Source: Strix aluco
Lineage: Eukaryota > Chordata > Aves > Strigiformes > Strigidae
Direction of reading: 5' to 3'
Length of the DNA: 64,000 nt
Assembly: GCF_031877795.1 (NCBI RefSeq)
Contig: NC_133946.1
Span: forward strand, 11,383,144 to 11,447,143
This document shows positions 38,301 through 50,300 of this stretch, piece by piece; the stretch's first letter is position 1; every line of letters begins with the position of its first letter. The notes beneath the pieces are model-generated. The model ran no database searches, had not been told where the DNA came from, and saw only the letters and a list, made by a program, of their open reading frames with translations. The translations under genes and the position numbers were made by a program.

Positions 38301-41300
38301 ATTGGCGGATTTTGTCTAATTGATTTTGCTTAATAAACAAGGTATATAGTTCTTGGCTATGTTCTCCATGGTATAAAATGAAAGCCAGAGAACAAGCCTT
38401 CATGCCAAGGGATGGCTTGATTCCTGTTGACAGCAGCTAATCCTTAGATCAGCTCCATTGTCTCAAGAACCATCAACCTAAATCTTTGAAGAAGACCGGA
38501 TAGTTCAGAGGAACACAAGAATTTTTTCTACTGGAGTCAAAGCAAGGTCTGATCTAAAAATTAGACGTTGTTAGAGACAGGATACAATGCAAGCTAGCAC
38601 TTTAAAAAAAAGAAAATCACTTGGTATTTCTGTGTCCCTTCTGGCTTCTTTTTCAAGTTGTGATTCCTGCTTCCTATTTTCAATGCAAATATTGAGTCAT
38701 GTTTGCTTGAAGGTGGGATCAGGCGAATTCCCAATGGGAACCATGACTGGCCTGCACTTTTGTTCACCATGAGTCTTTCTTTATTAATGTGGTGGAAAGA
38801 TTCATATTTGCTAGGGTTTGTGTATTTACTTCAAGCTGGGAATCAGATCAGAGGCCAGAAACACTGACATTGTTGCTTCTAGACTTTACTGAGAAAGCTT
38901 TAGCCAGTTGTGAGCGGTCTTCTAACTCTTCTGCATAACCTAGCCACCTGTAAGTGTGAAAGCAACAGTAGAAATAAAAAGTGGGTTCACAGTGAAACCT
39001 GTGAATAGGATTTACCAGTTCCAGCGGCCCAAATAGGAAATGCACCAACTCTGAAGCGCTGGGGTTCTGGATGTGCTTTCTCAGTTTGGCCTGAAAAGAG
39101 AAAGGAAACCCAGTTTAACCCTAACCTGATTTTTGTGTTCTCTTTTCTGTCACATGGAGGGATTGTTGCTGATTGATATTTGCCATAGTTAATAATGCAG
39201 CCTACAAAATAAGGAAACTTTTAACAGTGCACCTGAAATCAGGGGAAAAAGAGTACGTGATTGGGGAGCAGCAATTGTTCAGTTTTAGATCACTTTTATT
39301 TTGTGTCCCTTCCGAAGGGTGTTGAATTTTGGGAGGGGTGGAGTACCTACTCTGTTAAAATCAGTCCCTTTGAAACTATTTTGAGCAGAAGCAGAAAAAC
39401 TTCACTTATTTTGAAAGTCTTAGTAAGGAAGGGCCAGACCTACTGCTCCTGACTCTTTGCAAAGTTGAAAATCCCACTAGTTTCTGTGAATGAAAACAAC
39501 AGAGCAAAGTGTTTTTTGGGATCCCTTGGCAAATTGCTGACAAGGAAGAATCTCCACTAAGGTCTTGCCTGCAGCACCTAGAGCTGCCCTGGCCACTGAA
39601 ATGCTTGGTATTTGGAGTAGACTGTGGTGGAATGGAGGAGCAAATGCTTAGGGTTATTTTACTGTAAGAATTGTATTTCATTAACAGCAATCAGCTGAGC
39701 TGTGGTGAGAAACCACTTCAGTCTGTGCTTCCTTTCATCTTCCTTGTGTCCTCTGCTAGTGTCATTGCTGCAATTGGAACCAGACTCCTACCTCCTTACG
39801 GAAATGAAAAGCATTTTAAACGCTGGTGATTAAACACTCATGTGGAAAGTGTGAAATAACTGATGGTAATGAGGTGACTAAATGAAATGGCACTTCCCAA
39901 GGACTTTGCAGCCACGTGGCACTTGACAGCAGTGCTGGGGCCATGCTCCACCACTGATTCCCTGCTCTCCTTCTTACTTGCCCCCGGCCTCTTGCTGGGA
40001 GACCTTGTGGGTTTGTGGATACGTGGACAGCAAAGTCCAGGGCCTGAGTGCAGGGAGAGCTCGGGCACGTGTAAGAATTTCCTACATGTTGGCTCCCATG
40101 CTGCTGACTAGGGAGCAGCAGCGGTGCTGAGCTCGGGGGCTGCGCGCCAGAGCGTTGGCACAGATCCGTGCTTGCGGCTGCGTTGCACGATGGGCAGCGT
40201 CCGGGGAAGGACCTGAACTCTGGCGCAGACTTGGGCTGTGACTAAGGCTTTGGCTGACCACACTGACTCCACTGTATTTCTCTCAGTGGTCAGAAAGGGC
40301 TGGGATGCAATAGCCCGGCTGAGATTTCTTTATGCTTGGAGAATCCTCAGCTGCTTCTTCAGGGCAGCTAACATCCCGCTGGGGATGCATGGCATGGCCT
40401 TCGCACGGCGCCTGACCGGTTTGTGTGAGAGCAGTGATTGCTGGCCAGAGCCGCCACCTCTGGGACTCCATTCTGGTCCTGAGCAGACAAAAATTATGTG
40501 TATTTGCTTTTAAAAGAAAAGGCTGGAGCTTGGTGTCCTGCGTTAAGATTGTTTACAATCTCTGGTTTCCGTACTAATAACTTCTCAGGAGGGATCTTGT
40601 TAGGCTATTTTTACTGGGCAAGTTTGGTCAGAACTACCAGAATTTTCTTCTGGCTCGTTACCCTCCTGGTCTCACATACTTCACTAAGTGGAGCTGGCAG
40701 CACTGGGAACATCTTTATGCTCCTGCTTTTCATCCCCTTCTTAAGATGGCAGCTCCTCCAGGGGAGAAAGAGAGGAGCCAGGAACCTGAGGGCAATGGGG
40801 GACATCAGTTATTGTTAACTGGAGACTTTCCAGGCCTCTGGCGGAGGCAGCTTTACAGCTCCTCTGTAGACAGAATCGGATATAACAACTTAAAGTAGAT
40901 AAGACTTTTTCTTCTCTCTCAATATTTGCAGTCCTCTGTTTTATGCCTTGTAAGGATAACAAGGACTACAGCTCTTGCAAAACTACCCAGACTTTTAAAG
41001 GCCACAAACAGAAGTGAATATCTGGAGTGGAGATGTCTATATAAACCTTTGCACAGCCATCAGCAGGGTGGGCATGGCAGTTCTTGGCGCTCTAAGCTCA
41101 CAGCTTCACAAATGCTTTAAGTCAGGAGTGTATCTGAAAAGAGATCCTGGCACTGCAAGGCCCCTGGCTGCTCAGTCCCATCCTGGGCTTTATGCTTCTA
41201 ATTTCAGCTTAACAACTTGGCCCAAGAAACCTGCACAAGCCTGGCACAATGTTCTGGATTCTGAAGAATCTGGAATTCACACCTTTGTCCCTTGATAGTG

Positions 41301-44300
41301 TTTTCAGTTCAAATTTCACTTTAAATGCTTACTCCTGTGATAGATGGGAAAAAGATGTGTTACTGCAAGGGATGGAAATACCCTCTGTGTCTTACCAAGA
41401 GGTTAAAAGCCAGTTTGGTTTTCTGGAAGCAGTCGATGAACTCGGCCTCGCTTGGGGGTCTCGCTCGAAGAGTCAGCATGCCCTCTTTCATGAGAAGGTG
41501 GAGAGAAAGACACTTTAATTAGAGCATCCCTTTTCAGGACAGTTTCATCTTGCTGCCATGCAGAAGACACAGTAATAATGGGTTCTGAGACTAGAACTAC
41601 TGAAAATCAAGGGTTCAAGAGAAGCCAGAAGTCTTTCTCTGTGTTGGAGGCTTCACTAGGCTCTGTGTGCTCTACAGGAGGCCCCCACAGACCAAACACC
41701 AGTTTGGAAGGAAACTGGTGTAACTGCTGTTGGGTCCACAGCCATGCTCCTGCATCGATCTGGCCTTGCTCAGATGTGAGCTGAGGTCTCCTCCCAACTG
41801 TCACCCGTGCCCCTGTGTTCCCCCTTTGTTCTAGCTGCTGCACTGTACCTGCTGGCCCTTTCTTCTTGTTCTTCTTCCCTTTCTTCCTCTGGTTGAGCTG
41901 TCTGAATGCCTCTGCAGCCTTCTGAAGCCTGGCGACAAACACTTCAATGTCATCCAGAGTGCAGTTCAGGATTTGCTGTGAGGACAGAAATGTGACAAAC
42001 CAAGGTGAAAGAGAGTCCAAAGCGCACGCAGCTGGGAAGCCCCTATCCCAGAGCATGCTGCTCTGTGCCCACTTTGTTTCCTGGAAGAATGCACAGGAAT
42101 GGGGAAACCAGGCACGAAATGAAGCTAAATTCATCACTTTCCAAACACAGAGCTGTGCCTGGTTGTGTGCTGTACTTGTCAATGTGATGAGTGACCCCTC
42201 CTAATGGACGTCTGGAAAATAACCCCAAGACTGTGGTGTGGGCTGGGGAGGAGCAGACTTTCTGAGGTCAGCAAAGCTATCTCAGGTCAAAAGAGATTGT
42301 AACTGACCCAGTGATGGAGCTTTGTTTCTGTTCACCTTATCTTTATGCACGGTAGATATTGGTTTAACAATGGCTACATTATGCGTAAAATGTCTGCTCG
42401 TGAAGGAGCCCCTTGCTTCCTTCCTCTCTTCTCCCTCTCCCTCCACCCATTGACTCTGAACCGTTCTTGTTACCAACCGTTTCTTTTTCAATCTTCTGTG
42501 CTAAGATGGCTCGGGACTCTTCATGGTCATGAGAGCCGGAGCCTCGTCGTTCATAGTCTGTGAACAAGGGAGAGAGAGAAAATATATTTACTATCAGAGG
42601 TTGAAAATAGGCTCCATTAAATGCAGGGACCCATGGGATGGTAACTCCCAGCTTGGTTGTTTATTCTGTGTATGAGAGCACCTCAGGAGATAACAGAGAG
42701 CGGGAGGTTATCAAAGGTGCTGATTAAATCTTCCAGGGTCACAGCACCTGCCTGCCAACCCTCTGTGTTGATACGCTTCCTGTTTTCAAATATAATCAGT
42801 GAAGAGCAGCCAGCTATGGGCAGAGACCTCCAAGCTGCAGTGAGTCACTAACTCCTTTGCCTTTGATGCATCTGAGCATATTTATGGTGGCAGAGGAGCT
42901 GAAGAGCCATGGCTTGTGTGGCGGAGTGCTCCACGTGTATGTAAAGAACAATTAGAGTTACTCTCACCCTCTCTTCTAACCCCCAGCTCTCTGCAGGAGC
43001 CTTCCTCATCCCAGAGGTACCAGCTTAACTAAATAGTAATTGAGGAAGAAGAAATAAGATGGGGAAGTAAATGTAACTGTCACTTGCTAGAAAGCAGCCT
43101 GCCAGGAATTCTGCGTGCCTGATGTTTAAGCAGGCCTATGCACAAATCAGTATTTTTGTACAAACTTGTGTGCAGTCTCTCAAGTGTTTTTAATGGGTAT
43201 TAAAAAAATCCTCCTGGAATTAAAAAAACCACAGGCACCTCTCAGCTTCCAGAAGACAGACATGCAGTGAAGGGGTGATATTTCAGTGTGAACAATTGCT
43301 CGGGTCGCCTCTTGTGAAAAGAATAATGTGTCAGCTCAGTGAAATGGGGTTTGAAAGGGCCAGCACAGCAGATAGTTGGACAGTGGGATATATAAAGTGG
43401 GAGAACTGGGGAGGCAGTTTTGGCAAAGGACTGTGAAAAATGTACGTCATTTTGAAGTGTTAAGATGAGGTGAGTAGTTGTGACAGGTTTTGTAGCAAAA
43501 GCAATAAGGTGTGTTTCAAAGGAGAAGCGATCTCAGGAAACAGGCATCGTTCAAGGCTTTCTCCTGTTACCTGCTTTAGTGCCAGGCTCTGTGTTCTCAG
43601 AACCAGAAATCCTGCCTGGGTTAATGCCTGGCTCTGCTGACGTAAGCACCAGACTTAAAGCACTCTGCTGAGCATCCTGGGAAGCGCAGAGTTAAGGGCG
43701 GCTGTTTCATTAAAAACTGCCACGCATCAGGATATAGATGTTTATACATGGTCCAGCCCTGAAGTATAGATCTTATTTTCATTTTGCAAAACTGAACATG
43801 AAATAGGCTCTCCATTCAGGAGGCCAGAGCAGCTGCTTGGCTTCAGATCCTGTCCCAGGGAAATCAGTGTTTTCTCTCCTCAGCTGGTGTTTGGAGTCTC
43901 TTGTGGTATCCTGATCATGTATTTTCCTTGAACCTAGAGATTAATTCTAAGAGAAGGTGGCACAATAGGCACTGATAAGAAAGGCTGATGGTTTGCTCAT
44001 CATTTTAGTCAACTTGAGCTTTTGTCTGAGAAAAGCTCCTGATAACAGAAATAAGTTCTATTTCTGTTACTTCTTTCTCCACAGAGAAATACAAGTTTTT
44101 TCAAGCCAACTCAAACAGGCTGAAGGTTTTAGATTAGCACATGAGAGAGGTGAGTTTAGATCTGCATTTCCACACTCTAGGAGAATTCATGCAAACCACT
44201 TGATTTCGGAGGGTGAAATCTTGGCTCCTGTGAAGTCAGCAGAGCCAGTAATTTGCCTTTCTGACCAGATCTGTCTTGTCTGTATGTTTTAAGATCACCG

Positions 44301-47300
44301 GTGCTTGGTCCAAACTTCATGTGATGGCTCAGTTTTATGAGGGGATTTCACTTATTTTGGGGAATTTCAGTATTCCCCAGAATACAGGTGTTGTTACAAG
44401 GAGTTTCTAGGAGTTTTGATTTATTGAGTTGCCATTGAGATTATGCCTACTGCTAGCCCAGTGGGTAGAAATGCTTGCTGCAGCCTCATTTTTAGGCATT
44501 TATAAAGCACAGCCAGAGAGGCAACAAAATGTTGTGCCTTTGGTATGTGTCTGTGTTACTTTAGAACAGCGAAAAGACACTGGTCTTCCCTGTGTCCCAG
44601 TGGTACAGGGCCTGGAATGACCACGGGCCATTCCAGAAGGGCTGGCTGTCTGGGCTAATGAGTCCCCCGACCCCAGGACAGACCTGCTGAACGCTCCCAG
44701 TACCTGGATTGTGCTGGGAAGGAGGTGCCACCCGGTTCCTGTTCATTGCTGAGCCTCGTGTGTCGTGCTGGATGGGGATGGGAGCCGGCCCTTGCGGCGG
44801 TGGGAGGATGGATTGTCTCTGCCTGATCTTTTCTTGGTTTGCTCTGCAAGGGAAACAGTGCAGAACAACCCTGTCAGTGGCTGCCGATTCTGTTTCTGAG
44901 AGACTGGTGTGCGAATGCACCATTGTAAATGGGGCTTTTTAATTTTTTTTTTTTAACTCCCAGCTGTATCCTTACTTGAGTGTCTGTGGCCGTATCTTCT
45001 TCCCATGCTTGTGGTCTGCCAGGGCACTTTCTATGTCCTCGTGAACCATCTCCGCCTCAAAGATAAAACAGGGAAGTTTTTAAGGGCTTTGCTTCAGAAA
45101 GGATTGAGGGCTCTAAGTGGGCAAAGCAAGAAGGGGCTGGCAGAGAGCTAGGAGCTCTGTTTCACATGGGCAAGGAGGGCTCTACTCACCTCCACCTCGT
45201 CGCAGTTGAAGAAGTGGATGTCAGGTTTGTGCTGCTCTGAATCCTGACACACCAGGAGGAGGATGGAGGAATAGCGCATCTGATTCAGCACCGTTTGGCA
45301 GTGCTGGACTGTCGGCAGAGGAAAGTCCTCCAGCTCCTCCTGGGAGAGAAAGAGAATCGGGTCAGGCAATGGGGAACTGTTGAACTGATGGGGAATGGTC
45401 CTGTGTGAACTCCTGGGATCCCTGTTTGAGGAGAGGCAGAGCTTGTGCTTCTCAGCAGTGGTTTGCTGTGCTCTTCAAAGACACATGTCAAGGTTTGCAG
45501 ATGGGCAGTGGCTTGGGGCTGTGGAATAGGGGAGAGGTGGATGGCAAACAGAGGTGAGCTCTTGTTCTCCTCTGAGTCCTGAATATCGGGCCCAGCGTGA
45601 GACTTCAATAACATGAGCTTTGTCGCTCACCATCATCTTGTTGCTGTGCTCTACCTGCACCAGTACACTTGTGCATCTCAGCAGAACACTGGGAGGAAAG
45701 ATGCTTTCTGTGAGGGCTTACCTTCCTTGGATGACCTTGGGATAATATTCTTTAGTTTTTCATTGCTAAAATCAGGGCAGCACCATCCCTCTCCCACTAT
45801 CTGGCTGCTCTTTCCCCTCAGATTACATGCCCTGTGTGCATGCACATGTATTACTTGTCAAAACGGGGCACTGTTCTCAGGCAGGCGATCCTGTGTGTTA
45901 CTTTAATGCAAGCAATATGTCCTCCCCTCTCTGCTTATGCTTATCAGATCTCTGTGGACCTGCAAGTCTGCACCACTCCCACAGAAAGCAGATTTACTGT
46001 TGTCCAGGAGCACAGCTCAAGGTATCTTTCCCCTGGAGTATCTGTGCTCTGGAGCCGTAAATAAATCATCCCACACCTACCTGCCCTTTGAATGAGAGTC
46101 AGCCAGCCCCCACACACCCAGGAGTGGATTTTTGTAGTGATTCACCCTTCTTTGGGCTCCTTAGAAAAGGCCCTCCCAGGCAGAAGGCGAAGGGCACACT
46201 CTGCACCCCATGTGGTAATCTGTGGGGAGCTCTCACACAGCTGGCTGTACCTGCGACTCGCAGTCCAGCAAGCGGATGGATTTGTCGTTCACTTGCAGCA
46301 GCATCTCCTGTGTCCAGATCTTCTCTTTTGAGTTGAGCAAGATGAGTTTTCGGATAGCATCATCCACCGTCACAATGGACTCGCTCTTGTCCATGATGAA
46401 GGTGGCCAAGTGCTGAAGTTGGGAAGAAAGAGGGGAAAAAACACGTCAAAAAGCTTTGATGGTGTGTGTACCATAAATCAGTGGCAAAACCATCTCTAGA
46501 GGCTTGAACTATTGGTTCTTTATAGCACAGGCATGAAAGAGTTGCTGTAGAAAGTGTACATTCTGGTTGTTAGTACCAGCCTGTCCATAGTGGTGAAAAA
46601 TCAGGGTTTTGCAACACAGCAAGGCTTTTCATAATGAGTCTCACCACTTGCATATTTATCTCATCATATGTCAACTCTAGCAGCTCTGGCCCCCGACCAG
46701 CAGCATGTGTTTGCAAATGCTTTGTACGCATGAGTTAGTCCCCTGGCTTTTCTGAAACTGGCTTGGAAGTTTAAATATGGTAGTTAAGCTTCACTTACCA
46801 AGCTAAAACCACTTGCATTTTTCTCATCTACCAGATCTCCCTGTGTCTAATTTGTCCCAGGCAAAGAGCTTGCAAAAGCCATGGGCGAGTGTTAAGCCTC
46901 CATGGCAAGGTGGGATCCACGCGATGCGTGGGCTTCGGCCAGGTCCCCTGTCCCGGGTAATTTGCCAGGCAGCACAGCTGAACCAGAGAGCTGCTGCGCT
47001 GCAAAGCTGCTCCAAACCTGGCAGCTGACTGCACCAGCCCCTCATGTTACTTTCCCTCAAAAATTACCCAGATCAGCCCTTGAGATAGTGAAAATTGGCC
47101 TTGCTAACTGTAAGAAGGGATTTTTTTTTTTTTTTTTTTTGCTACTTGGCTCTGTCCTGCACTGTGGCTTTTTTAGAATTTTTTTCTCCCTTCCTCCCTC
47201 AACCTGCCTGCTCCCAGCCTGGCTTCTGTGCTGCCCTCCCCTCTTGCTCTGTCTCGTGTAGGCCCTTGGGCTGGGAGCCGCTCACATAAGGCGTAACATC

Positions 47301-50300
47301 CCAGCCATGACTGCACTCGCGTGTTTTCCCATCCCTGCTCTGGCTGTCCCAAAGCATGTGCAATCCAAGCCTTGCACTTGGCTCTTGCATTTACTAAGAG
47401 CTGCACCTGCAGGCTTTGGGTGGCTCCTGGGGCTCCCTGCGAGGGGACTGCTGGGCAGGGGGATGCTGCAGAAAGGAGAAGTGTGTCGCATCCAAACGGT
47501 GCGTGTGATCCCCAGCAGTGGGTGAAGGCCACTCCAGAAATCCAGGTAACTTATTTATCTGCACTCTGATCAGCAGCCGGTGAGGGCAAGCGCTGCTCTC
47601 TGTGGATGGGGAGAACACGCGTCTGCCAGCAGAGGGGACTGCAGGGCAGGAGAAGTTGGGAGCCTTGTCTGTGCGGAGCAGCCAGGCTGGGTTCTGTGGA
47701 CAGCAGAGTCAGGCCACGTGTTCAGGTGACAACAGGGGAAGGGAAAAAATTCAGGAAGGAAAAGGAAGTGGTGCTGTTTCACCTTGTTCCCTCTGATGCC
47801 TTGCTGTGTTCCTGGTGAGGAGAAGGGAAGGAGAACATGCCCGACCGGGAAAGCAGCTGAAGCTTTTCCCTGTTGTAACCAACCTTCTGCAGGAGAGAAA
47901 GGCAGGAGGTTTTCGGATGGACAAGTTATAGGCCTGACCAAGGCATCTGTGCCACAGCTGGTCCTGGGGCCTATTGCCGGGAGGTTTGTCAGGCCAGGTC
48001 TCAGCTCTTTCTCTCTTGCCTGGAATATCGATGGCCCATCTGCCAGTGTGACCCTCTCACCCTGCTTCTTCTGCTCAGTAGCATTAGGATAGATAACAGG
48101 TTGCTGCTGAATCAGCTGTGGCTCAGAGCCACGGGGCAAATTAACCCTTCTGGCAGGGAGACCCAGGTACTGCACGTAGAGCAGATGTGGGGCTGCGGGC
48201 AACAGTGGGGCAACCCCAGACACAGTCCTGCCGGACTTTTAGTGTTTGCGTGGATGACGGCAGTGGAAACTCCTGCTTGTCTTTGTGCAAATCCTGCAGT
48301 CTGGTTTCAAAGCAAGGGCTGGAAAAATGGGGTGTGTTTAAAGCAAGCCACAAATTGGGATGTGAAATTTGGAGAGGCTTTGTTGTCTCTAGTACAGGGA
48401 TGAGTTTGCCTGGCTTTTTCTCCCTCTGATCTTCGTGTCTTCTCCCAGTGATTGCACATAAGCTTTCAAGGGTTCTGGCAGTTTCTTTCTGGTGCTGACT
48501 CTTTGCCTGCAGTGGTGCTGTATCAGGGGTTGGGGTCCGGCATAGCACAAAAAGACAGTCTTTGTCCCAGAAAACTAGCAAGTAAGAGCCGCAAAATGCG
48601 AGAAGGAGAAACGGATGGGGAAAAAACAGTCTCTTCCCAATAGCACTCTCAGCTCATGAGCTGATTAAATAATCAACAGGTAGTGTCCATAATTGGCACG
48701 CGCCTCAGAGGGCAACGGAGGAGGAGGAGGGAGTTGCTTGGGAAGTTGCTTCGTGTACTCAGAGCATGGAGCCTTGGATGGTTGTTGTGGCAATCGGCTC
48801 CAGACAAGGTGGATGCAGGGGGAAAGGCTCTGGTAGCCAGACAGGCAGAAAGGGCTGACTCTTTAAATGTGGTGATTGATGGTGGGAATTAGGAGTGGAG
48901 AGGATTTGTGGTGATCCATTTGTTGTTAAGGTGGTTGGTGGATAATTCACAAAGACTGGAAAGAGCAGAGAAGAGGATAAACACTGCGGAGTGTAAGACC
49001 CAATCCGGTGTTCATAAGGCAAAGGTATTGGGTGAGGCACTGTCTAAATAAAGCTCCTGGCAAGTATTTGAGCTGAAAGCTGAGATTAGCCATGCAATCA
49101 GATATGAAAAACATGTTCACGTATATGTTACTGTAATCGTAAAATAGTGCACGAAAGGTATTCACAAAGTCAATATTATCGGTGCAGAGGTGACAAACCC
49201 TCTGCTTTCTGCACAGTGAAGAAAATTGGTTTATACTTGATGACAGGCATACTTATCTGTTCTATTATTTTAACTGCCACGTTTACAATCTTCATAAATT
49301 CCTTTGTTGTTTACTGTTAAGTAAGTTAATTTTCATGGAGGGGAAAGCCAATTGTCTAACCCAGATTCATTAGAAGATTTTTTTTTTTTCTTTTCCATTT
49401 ACTTTAGATACTGGTAAGAGGGAGAGAAACTCTCTACTGTCCTTGATTTATCTCATTAAAACCCCTTTTCATCCAGATGGATATTCAAATATAGTAGCTT
49501 TTGTCAGAATGGGCAATGGCTCCGTCCCCTATTAAACTTTGATCAGCTTATAGATTACTTCAAAGGCTGTAAAATACTTCTTGTGAGGAAACCTCTTCCT
49601 ACCTCACTGCCTGCCACTGAAATTCTGTTTGCCTTGGTCAAAGTTCAAGGTAGAGACTCACAAGTGGGTGGCATATGGCATAATTAATGAAGAATTCATG
49701 TACGTGTCACTGTTTAAAGTCCCTTCTCTGCCTCCATGAGTGACTTTATTTGGTAGGAGTCACTGATGGGGATGGTTGGCAGGGCCACTGATGAGACGGC
49801 TGCCCATCGAGGTAGTTTCTCTGATGGAAACCAGGGCTTCTTTCCAAACAAGCATTTTTTAAAGGTCTAAATTTCATTTTAAGCAACCGAACAGGCTCCT
49901 TGATTTCTAACTGCGTACTTAAGCTCTCTGCTGGACTGGGGTCTTAAACCAAAGAGAGGGCCCTATCTACTAAATATGAACCTCATGAAGTGTTTTCCTT
50001 TCTTGCCTTGCTGGATTTTCAGCAGTGAATGGTTCAGCTGGCCTCAGACAGGCACCTTTGTTCCCACTGTGGCCTGTGCCGGCGTGTTACGTTACAGGAA
50101 TCCCTGGGCCCGGGTCGGCCAGGCTGGCTCCTCTCTTTTGACTGGATGTCTGTGACACTGGGAGATGTATTTGGCTTAATGCCTGTCATGGTTGAAAGGT
50201 TTTGAGTTACTTGAGAGGACACAGTAGCTGAGGGAGAGCTGAAAGATGATAGTTGATGTGGTTGCTGTTGTTTGGGCAGATGAGTTCCTGTAAACACCAT

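Noticed and set aside
41607..42182. 191-codon minus-strand open frame read as a separate gene
   Set aside because: Its core is the EPS8L2 exon 41975-41849; the rest is intron read through on both sides.
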